Assembly (NCBI GenBank): GCA_012800685.1 | Contig: JAAZIT010000422.1 | Span: 1 to 7,148 of the forward strand | Reading direction: 5' to 3' | DNA length: 7,148 nucleotides | DNA from: Clostridiales bacterium | Lineage (GTDB): Bacteria; Bacillota; Clostridia; Oscillospirales; Ruminococcaceae | Part shown: positions 1 through 5,681 of the stretch, one piece after another | Position numbering within the stretch: position 1 is the stretch's first letter | Layout of the letters: each line of letters starts with the position of its first letter | Position numbers and translations under genes: made by a program | The notes under the pieces: model-generated | The model's input: only the letters and a program-made list of their open reading frames with translations | Database searches by the model: none | Told to the model about the DNA's origin: nothing

Positions 1-776
1 AGATGAAGGACGCAAAGGACCCTGATGAATTTATTCAAAAATTCGGTTCTGTTGCTTTCCAACATATACTCGATAACTCTGATGGTGCAATTAATTTTGA
101 AATAAATAAATGTAAAAACGGTCTTGATTTAGACAGTGATTTAGGAAAAATTGAATTTTTAAAACGAGTATTTAAAGTTTTAGCTAGTGTCACTAGTCCG
201 ATCGAACGTGAGTATTACATATCAAAGGTAGCAAGTGAAAATAATGTAGCAAAGGGAGTTGTTGAACAAGAGATTTCAGCCATAATAAAGAAGAGTGAAC
301 GAAGCAATAAAAAGCGTGAATGGAACAAAACCTTGAATTTTAACAACAAGCCTAAGGACAAGCTAAACCCAAATGAAAGCTTACGTCCAAGAGAGGTTAA
401 AGCTGAAAAAGGTATACTAAGCTATATCTTTTTAAATCCAAATCATGCCGAAAAAATAAGAAGTTCTCTGAGTGCGGAACACTTTATATCGGATATTAAC
501 AGAAAAATCTACATAAATCTAGTTGATAAGATTATAAATGCAGAGGATTATTCTATTTCATCCTTTCATGATGAATTTTCTTCCGAAGAAATGGGTAAAA
601 TATCCGAAATAATTGCTTTATCAAAAAATCACTTTGAGACGTGGGAAACCATAAGCGATTACATCAAGCTTTTAAACTCTCAAGACATTATTTCTAGCAC
701 ATCTAACTCTGGAGCAGAAATATCTGATGAGGATTTACTGGCAATTCAAAATAGGTTAAGAAAAACTAAAAAATAA
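1..776 (+). CDS. dnaG: DNA primase DnaG, C-terminal part (5' end outside window)
   Basis: This is the C-terminal part of the replicative primase, which makes RNA primers for lagging-strand synthesis and docks on the DnaB-type helicase. The visible 257 residues open with KDPDEFIQKFG, the segment that in DnaG closes the TOPRIM catalytic core (compare the usual G-x-DPDEFI). A helical linker follows (about residues 40-95), then a charged, Asn/Lys-rich stretch (about 95-130), and a C-terminal helical part (about 133-257) starting EKGILSYIFLNP that fits the helicase-binding domain. DnaG is usually about 590-600 residues, so roughly 340 N-terminal residues, including the zinc-binding domain and most of the catalytic core, lie left of the window. 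The Met codon at base 3 is internal, not a start. Its stop is 30 bases before rpoD, the classic dnaG-rpoD order, which strongly supports the call. Confidence 0.93.
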   Translation, partial: MKDAKDPDEFIQKFGSVAFQHILDNSDGAINFEINKCKNGLDLDSDLGKIEFLKRVFKVLASVTSPIEREYYISKVASENNVAKGVVEQEISAIIKKSERSNKKREWNKTLNFNNKPKDKLNPNESLRPREVKAEKGILSYIFLNPNHAEKIRSSLSAEHFISDINRKIYINLVDKIINAEDYSISSFHDEFSSEEMGKISEIIALSKNHFETWETISDYIKLLNSQDIISSTSNSGAEISDEDLLAIQNRLRKTKK

Positions 777-794
777 AGAATTTTAAATTAAGAT

Positions 795-799
795 AGGAG
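795..799 (+). promoter_or_regulatory. Ribosome binding site of rpoD
   Basis: AGGAG lies seven bases before the ATG at 807. It fixes that start and shows that rpoD is translated from its own site within the dnaG-rpoD transcript. Confidence 0.8.
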
Positions 800-806
800 A
801 ATTCAT

Positions 807-1907
807 ATGGCAGCAGACAAAAAACATATTATTGATGAATTAATGGAGCAAGGTAAAGCCAATGGAAAACTTACAACAAAGGAGATCACTGATGCTCTTG
901 AAAAGCTCGATTATGACGTTGAACAAATTGACGCTTTTTATGACAACTGTGCGGCACTTAACATTGAGATTATAGATGATATCACAACAGATGATTCTAT
1001 GAATTTAATGCCTCGTGAGAATTCAAGTGAGGATACAGTTGACCTTAGTCTTTCTACTGAGGGTATCGCTATTGACGACCCTGTAAAAATCTACTTAAAA
1101 GAAATTGGAAGAGTTCCTCTTCTAACTGCTGAAGAGGAGATTCTTCTTGCTGAACAAATTTATTGTGCAGATGAAGACAAAAGCTCTTTCGCTAGACAAA
1201 GACTTGCTGAAGCTAACCTTAGACTTGTTGTTTCTATTGCTAAAAGATATGTTGGTCGTGGAATGAACTTTCTTGACTTAATCCAAGAGGGCAACATGGG
1301 ACTTATTAAAGCTGTTGAAAAATTTGATCACACTAAGGGATTTAAATTCTCAACTTATGCAACATGGTGGATTAGACAGGCTATAACTAGAGCTATAGCT
1401 GACCAGGCTAGAACAATTCGTATTCCAGTTCACATGGTTGAAACTATTACTAAAGTTAAAAAGGTTTCAAGCCAATTATTGCACAAAAACGGACACGATC
1501 CAAGCCCTGATGAAATTGCAGCAGAGCTAGATATGCCAGTTGAAAGGGTTCGTGAAATAATGAGAATAGCCCAAGACCCTGTTTCTCTTGAGACACCAAT
1601 TGGTGAAGAAGAGGATTCACATTTGGGAGATTTTATTCCTGACGAGGACGCACCAGCACCAGCTGAGGTGGCTTCCCTAACATTATTAAACGAACAAATA
1701 AATCAGGTTTTATCGACACTTACAGAACGTGAGGAAAAGGTTCTAAGACTTCGTTTTGGTCTTGAAGACGGACGCTCAAGAACTCTTGAAGAGGTTGGAC
1801 AACAGTTTAAGGTAACTCGTGAAAGAATAAGACAAATTGAGGCAAAGGCCCTTAGAAAGCTCCGTCATCCAAATAGAAGTAACAAGATTAGAGATTATTT
1901 AGATTAA
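807..1907 (+). CDS. rpoD: Housekeeping RNA polymerase sigma factor SigA/RpoD
   Basis: This is the primary sigma-70 factor, which directs RNA polymerase to -35/-10 promoters of vegetative genes. At 366 residues it is close to the compact Bacillus SigA (371) and lacks the long insert of proteobacterial RpoD. All regions are visible: region 1.1 (about 4-60), region 1.2 (89-121, DPVKIYLKEIGRVPLL), region 2 (129-205) with the core-binding NLRLVVSIAKRY and the aromatic melting/-10 segment FSTYATWWIRQAITRAI at 181-197, region 3 (210-285), and region 4 (300-366) with the -35 helix-turn-helix at about 325-352 (LEEVGQQFKVTRERIRQIE). No key segment is missing. It sits between dnaG (30-base gap) and an Rrf2 regulator (21-base gap) with no terminator on either side, so it is probably read from upstream. 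I see no obvious promoter just before it. Confidence 0.98.
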   Translation: MAADKKHIIDELMEQGKANGKLTTKEITDALEKLDYDVEQIDAFYDNCAALNIEIIDDITTDDSMNLMPRENSSEDTVDLSLSTEGIAIDDPVKIYLKEIGRVPLLTAEEEILLAEQIYCADEDKSSFARQRLAEANLRLVVSIAKRYVGRGMNFLDLIQEGNMGLIKAVEKFDHTKGFKFSTYATWWIRQAITRAIADQARTIRIPVHMVETITKVKKVSSQLLHKNGHDPSPDEIAAELDMPVERVREIMRIAQDPVSLETPIGEEEDSHLGDFIPDEDAPAPAEVASLTLLNEQINQVLSTLTEREEKVLRLRFGLEDGRSRTLEEVGQQFKVTRERIRQIEAKALRKLRHPNRSNKIRDYLD

Positions 1908-1917
1908 TCCACAACGA

Positions 1918-1922
1918 AAGGA
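1918..1922 (+). promoter_or_regulatory. Ribosome binding site of the Rrf2 regulator gene
   Basis: AAGGA lies six bases before the ATG at 1929, in the 21-base gap after rpoD. It supports that start. The gap holds no room for a separate promoter. Confidence 0.7.
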
Positions 1923-1928
1923 AGAACA

Positions 1929-2378
1929 ATGCATATAACTTTAGAATCCGATTATGCAGTTAGAATAGTTGCGTGCCTTGCGGCAGAGGGTATTAGAATT
2001 GATGCCAAAACCATATCAGAAATCACATGCGTAACATTAAGGTTTTCTTTAAAAATACTCCGAAAGCTTGTGACAGCGGGTATTGTAAAATCCTTTAAAG
2101 GTGCCCAAGGTGGATATCAGCTGGCAAAAGAGCCCTCCGAAATATCACTAAAGGACGTTATTGAAACAATTGAGGGTACATACAATTTCAATAGATGTCT
2201 TGATACAGATTTTTGTTCGAGAGGAAAATCTGGTATGTGTGCTTATCAACAAGTATTTAACAATATAACCCAAATGGTTTCAAAGCAGCTTGAGGAACAT
2301 AACTTTGAAAACTGCAAGGATATACAAAAAGATATTGATAAAAAATCAAATATATGTTGTGAAACGAGAGTAATATGA
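1929..2378 (+). CDS. Rrf2-family transcriptional regulator with a putative Fe-S cluster
   Basis: This is a 149-residue cytoplasmic DNA-binding protein of the Rrf2 family (IscR, NsrR, CymR and RsrR are relatives). It opens with the family signature ESDYAVRIVACLA (6-18), followed by a winged helix-turn-helix at about 24-66 whose wing reads GAQGGYQLA. Residues 90-104 carry Cys90, Cys96 and Cys104 in a C-x5-C-x7-C pattern, the spacing type used by cluster-binding members, so the protein probably senses iron-sulfur status, oxygen, nitric oxide or redox state. CymR-type members lack these cysteines. Three further cysteines (128, 143, 144) lie in the C-terminal tail. No cysteine desulfurase or scaffold gene is adjacent, which argues against calling it IscR. 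It follows rpoD by 21 bases and overlaps the next gene by four bases (ATGA), so the pair is translationally coupled. Its target genes cannot be read from this window. Confidence 0.9.
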   Translation: MHITLESDYAVRIVACLAAEGIRIDAKTISEITCVTLRFSLKILRKLVTAGIVKSFKGAQGGYQLAKEPSEISLKDVIETIEGTYNFNRCLDTDFCSRGKSGMCAYQQVFNNITQMVSKQLEEHNFENCKDIQKDIDKKSNICCETRVI

Positions 2379-3169
2379 GTGAAAAACCTTATGAAAACGA
2401 TGAAGAAATAGTTTTGCCTAAAAAGAAACACCGAATAAGAAAACTAACTATAAGAATTCTTATTTTTGCTGTTTTAATTATATGTCTTAACCTTTTTTTA
2501 CTAGTTTGGCATGGGGTAATATTTCTTAACAATCCGTCAAAAGGCGATTACCCAGTAAGAGGTGCAGATATTTCACACTATCAAGGCACAGTTAATTGGG
2601 ATGTATTCGAAAATCAACCTATTGATTTTATATTTATTAAAGCAACTGAGGGTTCTGTATATAAGGACGCCGAATTTAAAAACAACTATGAGAACTCAAA
2701 AAACAAAGATTTATTAGTTGGATTCTATCACTTCTTTAGCTTCTCAAGCAAAGGAAAAGACCAAGCAGATAATTTCATTGATACTGTTGGAGAGCTTAAT
2801 GGATATCTACCACCAGTTATTAATATTGAATTTTATGGTAAATTTAAAGCCACTAACCCTGAAAAGGATTCAGTTGTTTCCGAGATTAATGACTTTATAG
2901 AGACAATAAAAGCTAAATATGGAGTAAATCCTATTATTTATTGCACTGAAAAGACCTTTGATTTATATATTAGTGGCGAGTTCGACGAGGAATGCCCTAT
3001 TTGGATTCGCAGTGTATACCGTAAAACAGTACTAGATAATAATCAATGGGAGTTTTGGCAATTTTCTAATAGATTTAGGCTTAAGGGATATGAGGGTAGT
3101 GAAAAATTTATTGACATGAATGTATTTAATGGAACACTAGAAGAGCTTCAAAAATTAATTATTAAGTAA
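2375..3169 (+). CDS. Membrane-anchored GH25 (lysozyme/muramidase) family protein with an altered catalytic motif
   Basis: This 264-residue protein has a basic cytoplasmic N-terminus (KKKHRIRK, 17-24), one transmembrane helix (about 27-51) and a glycoside hydrolase family 25 domain (about 60-262). The positive-inside rule places the domain outside the membrane. GH25 enzymes cleave the MurNAc-GlcNAc bond of peptidoglycan. Family marks are GADISHYQGTVNWD (63-76, Asp65 in the active site), FIFIKATEG (85-93), GFYHFFSF (116-123), WEFWQFS (225-231) and the end motif FIDMNVFNG with Asp247. The strand normally carrying the catalytic Asp-x-Glu reads INIEF: Glu152 is kept but the Asp is Asn150. Activity may therefore be reduced, or the domain may only bind glycan. 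The start is set by the ATGA overlap with the Rrf2 gene. Only a weak GAGAG stands four bases upstream, and no other Met codon occurs until residue 248. Likely roles are cell-wall remodelling or spore-wall work; the substrate is not shown. Confidence 0.9.
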   Translation: MSEKPYENDEEIVLPKKKHRIRKLTIRILIFAVLIICLNLFLLVWHGVIFLNNPSKGDYPVRGADISHYQGTVNWDVFENQPIDFIFIKATEGSVYKDAEFKNNYENSKNKDLLVGFYHFFSFSSKGKDQADNFIDTVGELNGYLPPVINIEFYGKFKATNPEKDSVVSEINDFIETIKAKYGVNPIIYCTEKTFDLYISGEFDEECPIWIRSVYRKTVLDNNQWEFWQFSNRFRLKGYEGSEKFIDMNVFNGTLEELQKLIIK

Positions 3170-3207
3170 AACAACTTTAACTTTAAAAAGGATGGGTGAA
3201 TTAAGTA

Positions 3208-4383
3208 ATGAATAATTTTACATTTTCCGCACCAACAAAAATGATTTTTGGTAAAGATACTGAAAAATTTGTTGGCTCTGAGGCACTAAAATACTCAAAA
3301 AAAGTATTAGTACATTTTGGCGGTGGTTCAGTTAAAAAAATTGGAGTTTATGATAAGGTAATCAAGTCACTAAAAGAAAATAATATTGAGATATTTGAGC
3401 TTGGTGGTGTTAAGCCTAATCCAAGACTCTCCCTTGTTTATGAGGGAATAGATATTGTCAAGAAAAACGATATTGGACTAATTATTGCTGTTGGCGGAGG
3501 TAGTGTAATTGATTCCGCAAAAGCAATTGCTGTTGGTGCAAAATATGACGGAGATGTTTGGGATTTCTACGAATATACCGCTTCCCCAAAATCAGCCTTA
3601 CCTGTTGCAACCGTTTTAACAATTCCGGCGGCTGGCTCTGAAAGCTCTAATTCATCTGTAATAACAAATTGGGACAAGAAGCTTAAACGTGGAATAAGCA
3701 ACGATTTTATTATTCCTGTTTTTTCAATACTAAACCCTGAAAGCACATATTCTCTTCCACCATATCAAATTGCTTGTGGTGCAGCAGACATACTGGCGCA
3801 CATGATGGAAAGATATTTTGTTAATACAAAATCCGTTGATATAACCGATAGAATGATTGAGGGTGCAATACGTTCACATTTAGAATTTGCCCCTAAAGCA
3901 ATAAAAAATCCAACTGATTATGACATAAGAGCAGAGGTAATGTGGACAGGTACAATCGCTCACAACGGTTTTTTAGATACTGGACGTGGCGGTGACTGGG
4001 CTTCACATGGTATAGAACACGAGCTTTCAGCTATTTATGATATTGCTCATGGTGCAGGACTAGCAATAGTATTCCCTGCTTGGTTTGAGTTTTGTGCAAA
4101 GAAAAACCCTTCTAAAATAGTTCAATTTGGAAGAAGAGTTTTTGATATAGATTCAACAGACGAGCAAACAATTATTTCTCTAACAATATCAAAGCTTAGA
4201 GATTTCTTTAAAGAGCTTGGGCTTGCTCTTTATCTTGATGAAATAGATATTGATGAAACTAATTTTAAGATTATGGCTGAAAAAGCTGTTGGTAAAAAGA
4301 ATGGTTCTACAATCGGTAGTTATGTTCCTTTATCAGTAAGTGATGTTGTTGAAATTTATGGCATTGCATCAAAACGTAGCTAG
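3208..4383 (+). CDS. Iron/zinc-type alcohol dehydrogenase, butanol dehydrogenase/YqhD-like
   Basis: This is a cytoplasmic NAD(P)H-dependent alcohol/aldehyde oxidoreductase of the metal-containing group III family. It is 391 residues long, like Clostridium BdhA/BdhB (about 390) and E. coli YqhD (387). The N-terminus FTFSAPTKMIFG is typical. Two glycine-rich cofactor motifs are visible: FGGGSVKKIGVYD (37-49), the first-loop form of BDH/YqhD enzymes, and VGGGSVIDSAKAIA (95-108). Metal ligands are Asp194 and His198 (DILAH) plus His267 and His281 (SHGIEHE, IAHGAG), the same positions as in YqhD. It probably reduces butyraldehyde or other aldehydes to alcohols; substrate and NADH versus NADPH choice cannot be settled by eye. 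An in-frame stop lies just upstream, so 3208 is the first possible ATG. The ribosome binding site is poor: GGGTG nine bases away, or AAGGA fifteen bases away. It is last in the dnaG-rpoD run, 38 bases after the GH25 gene. Confidence 0.93.
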   Translation: MNNFTFSAPTKMIFGKDTEKFVGSEALKYSKKVLVHFGGGSVKKIGVYDKVIKSLKENNIEIFELGGVKPNPRLSLVYEGIDIVKKNDIGLIIAVGGGSVIDSAKAIAVGAKYDGDVWDFYEYTASPKSALPVATVLTIPAAGSESSNSSVITNWDKKLKRGISNDFIIPVFSILNPESTYSLPPYQIACGAADILAHMMERYFVNTKSVDITDRMIEGAIRSHLEFAPKAIKNPTDYDIRAEVMWTGTIAHNGFLDTGRGGDWASHGIEHELSAIYDIAHGAGLAIVFPAWFEFCAKKNPSKIVQFGRRVFDIDSTDEQTIISLTISKLRDFFKELGLALYLDEIDIDETNFKIMAEKAVGKKNGSTIGSYVPLSVSDVVEIYGIASKRS

Positions 4384-4423
4384 AGCATTATGTGATTACA
4401 TTTAATACCAATTTAATATTTAT

Positions 4424-4463
4424 AAATACAGGACAGCTTGTACAAAAGCTGTCCTGTATTTTT
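4424..4463 (+). terminator. Intrinsic terminator ending the dnaG-rpoD-rrf2-GH25-ADH run
   Basis: A perfect 16-base stem (4424-4439 with 4446-4461) encloses a six-base loop, GTACAA. The core is GGACAGCTT/AAGCTGTCC and it runs into a T tract at 4459-4463. It lies 40 bases after the dehydrogenase stop. The A-rich left flank means it can also act on minus-strand transcripts. Confidence 0.93.
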
Positions 4464-4501
4464 ATTTGGGTATATAAAAAGTGATTACTTATATTTAGAC
4501 A

Positions 4502-4540
4502 TAGAAAAGCTGGCTTCTCATCAAAGCCAGCTTTGTTCTA
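4502..4540 (-). terminator. Intrinsic terminator of the AbrB-domain gene, possibly bidirectional
   Basis: A perfect 11-base stem (4506-4516 with 4524-4534, AAAGCTGGCTT/AAGCCAGCTTT) has a seven-base loop. Outer pairing TAGAA/TTCTA lengthens the stem across a two-base bulge. Read on the minus strand it ends in a TTTT run and lies about 70 bases past the AbrB-domain stop. On the plus strand a weaker T-rich tail could catch read-through from the first terminator. The rest of the 221-base gap between the converging genes (4384-4604) is AT-rich and holds no gene I can support. Confidence 0.82.
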
Positions 4541-4604
4541 TTATGTGATTGTCCGCATAGAATATAATAAAAGTCTAATAAAATAAACCATTAATTATTT
4601 CTAG

Positions 4605-4847
4605 CTATTTTTTCTTAAGTTCATTAAGACAGCTTGTACAGATATTCTTACCCTTGTATTCAACTAGATCTTCACCATCTCTGCAAAACGCACATGAACG
4701 TTGAAATTTCTTTAGTACAATCATATCATCATCAGTATAAATCTCAATAGAATCTTTTATTTTTATGTCAAAATTTCTTCTTAGCTCGATTGGTAAAACA
4801 ATTCTTCCTAGCTCATCGATTTTTCTTACAATGCCTGTTGATTTCAT
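4605..4847 (-). CDS. AbrB/SpoVT-type transcriptional regulator with a C-terminal Cys4 zinc knuckle
   Basis: This is an 80-residue DNA-binding protein. Residues 1-47 form a swapped-hairpin AbrB domain beginning MKSTGIVRKIDELGRIVLPI, nearly the same as the start of Bacillus AbrB, a transition-state regulator that represses stationary-phase and sporulation genes. In place of the AbrB multimerisation half there is a short tail with Cys52, Cys55, Cys70 and Cys73 (C-x2-C-x14-C-x2-C), which should bind zinc. AbrB itself is about 94-96 residues, so this is a different subtype; I give no gene symbol. A perfect AAGGAGGG sits five bases before the ATG, and a strong sigma-A promoter lies upstream. It is divergent from spmA-spmB across a 216-base region, which makes autoregulation and control of spmAB plausible but unproven. 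Confidence 0.92.
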   Translation of the reverse strand: MKSTGIVRKIDELGRIVLPIELRRNFDIKIKDSIEIYTDDDMIVLKKFQRSCAFCRDGEDLVEYKGKNICTSCLNELKKK

Positions 4848-4852
4848 ATTAA

Positions 4853-4860
4853 CCCTCCTT
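4853..4860 (-). promoter_or_regulatory. Ribosome binding site of the AbrB-domain gene
   Basis: AAGGAGGG (minus strand), five bases before the ATG at 4847, is a near-full match to the 16S anti-Shine-Dalgarno sequence. It fixes the start. Confidence 0.9.
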
Positions 4861-4926
4861 ACCTGCTAATTACAACTAACTGCCTAGAATTCCTAAATAT
4901 TCAAAGCTCTTCCAAATTAGTATGCT

Positions 4927-4955
4927 TTAATTATAGTGTACAATTTAACTATAGT
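4927..4955. repeat. 11-base direct repeat across the abrB-type promoter (possible operator)
   Basis: TTAATTATAGT (4927-4937) and TTAACTATAGT (4945-4955) match at 10 of 11 positions with an 18-base period. One copy covers the -10 box and the other reaches into the -35 box. The second copy contains the perfect palindrome ACTATAGT. AbrB-type proteins bind AT-rich sites without a tight consensus, so self-repression is a reasonable inference. Part of the similarity may simply come from AT richness. Confidence 0.5.
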
Positions 4956-4958
4956 CAA
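4930..4958 (-). promoter_or_regulatory. Sigma-A promoter of the AbrB-domain gene
   Basis: On the minus strand TTGACT (4958-4953) and TATAAT (4935-4930) are separated by exactly 17 bases, one mismatch from the ideal vegetative promoter. Transcription should start near 4923, giving a leader of about 75 bases. The boxes are overlaid by an 11-base direct repeat (separate entry), suggesting that this strong promoter is held in check by a regulator. Confidence 0.88.
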
Positions 4959-5000
4959 GAACTGTGTGTCGAGAATTGGTGACTTTTTTGTAAAAAAATT

Positions 5001-5008
5001 AATACAAA
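5001..5008 (+). promoter_or_regulatory. Weak candidate -10 element for spmAB (sigma-E-like)
   Basis: AATACAAA matches six of eight positions of the mother-cell sigma-E -10 consensus CATACAAT, and spmAB of Bacillus subtilis is in the sigma-E regulon. Fourteen bases upstream the sequence (TGACTTT, 4980-4986) fits the sigma-E -35 poorly. No good sigma-A promoter is seen for spmA either. Apart from this, the abrB-type promoter and the two ribosome binding sites, I see nothing definite in the 216-base gap 4848-5063. Confidence 0.25.
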
Positions 5009-5045
5009 TAGTATCAACTTAAAAAATTTTAAACAGTAATCGTTT

Positions 5046-5053
5046 AAGGAGGT
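5046..5053 (+). promoter_or_regulatory. Ribosome binding site of spmA
   Basis: AAGGAGGT is a full-length Shine-Dalgarno match ten bases before the ATG at 5064. A second ATG follows directly at 5067, thirteen bases away, so 5064 is preferred. An ATG at 5054 touches the site but is too close and stops after two codons. Confidence 0.85.
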
Positions 5054-5063
5054 ATGCCCTAAT

Positions 5064-5681
5064 ATGATGAAGTGGGTTTTTAGTGGTTTAGTCATAATTT
5101 CTATAATATTTGGAATTATAAACAACACAATTAAGGAAGTGTCAAATTCAGCAATTATGGAGGCTGAAAATGCTGTTAAATTAACTTTAACCCTTGTAGG
5201 CTCTATGGCATTTTGGGGTGGAATGATGAGAGTTGCCGATAAGGCTGGAATTACCAATATTGTTGCAAAATGCTTTAGACCAATTGCAAAATTTCTATTT
5301 GTTGGAATTGATTTAAATGGACCTGCCTTTAAAGCAATAACCATGAATTTAACCGCTAACCTTTTAGGGCTTGGCAACGCCGCCACACCTCTTGGGATTG
5401 ATGCAGTTAAAAAGCTCGCAAAGGAAGATGGGGTTACTGACACCGCCTCACAAAACATAATAATGCTAGTTGTATTAAATACAGCGTCAATTCAGCTTCT
5501 TCCGACAACTATTGCCACTCTAAGGCTTTCTCACGGTGCTTCCTCACCACTTGATGTTATGCCGGCAATACTTCTTACATCGGTTGTCTGTGTCACCGTA
5601 GGAGTTATAATGGTAAAGGTTTTAGAAAAAGGCTACAACTTAAAGGCTTATAGCAGAAAGAAGATAGCACATGAACTTTAG
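5064..5681 (+). CDS. spmA: Spore maturation protein A (SpmA)
   Basis: This 205-residue polytopic membrane protein (Bacillus SpmA is about 196) belongs to the nucleoside-recognition (Gate) domain family. In Bacillus, SpmA and SpmB act together in dehydration of the spore core and hence heat resistance; their transport activity, if any, is not settled. Visible features are hydrophobic segments at about 4-22, 38-55, 130-150 and 167-187, and the family signature GLGNAATPLGIDAV at 102-115, followed by NTASIQLLPTTIATLR at 139-154, which closely parallels the NTS...LIPTT stretch of Bacillus SpmA. The C-terminus is basic. It overlaps spmB by 11 bases, so the two are translationally coupled, and it is divergent from the AbrB-domain gene. 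Its presence implies that the organism forms endospores or descends from one that did. Confidence 0.95.
   Translation: MMKWVFSGLVIISIIFGIINNTIKEVSNSAIMEAENAVKLTLTLVGSMAFWGGMMRVADKAGITNIVAKCFRPIAKFLFVGIDLNGPAFKAITMNLTANLLGLGNAATPLGIDAVKKLAKEDGVTDTASQNIIMLVVLNTASIQLLPTTIATLRLSHGASSPLDVMPAILLTSVVCVTVGVIMVKVLEKGYNLKAYSRKKIAHEL

Noticed and set aside
3..5. ATG at base 3 as the start of the first gene
   Set aside because: The encoded protein begins in the middle of the DnaG family sequence, so the gene is cut by the window edge.
2246..2431. Minus-strand open frame across the Rrf2/GH25 junction
   Set aside because: It is antisense to two clear genes, Phe/Ile-rich from AT-rich complement, and has no ribosome binding site or family resemblance.
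2718..2900. Second plus-strand frame inside the GH25 gene
   Set aside because: It is out of frame inside a conserved GH25 domain, and its translation shows no recognisable features.
3111..3140. TTGACA at 3111-3116 as the -35 box of a separate promoter for the alcohol dehydrogenase
   Set aside because: No acceptable -10 box lies 16-18 bases downstream, and the bases encode the conserved Ile-Asp of the GH25 end motif.
4955..5458. Long open frame on the minus strand opposite spmA and its upstream region
   Set aside because: It lies antisense to a well-supported spmA and runs across the spmA ribosome binding site and the abrB-type promoter. The translated protein resembles no family I know.
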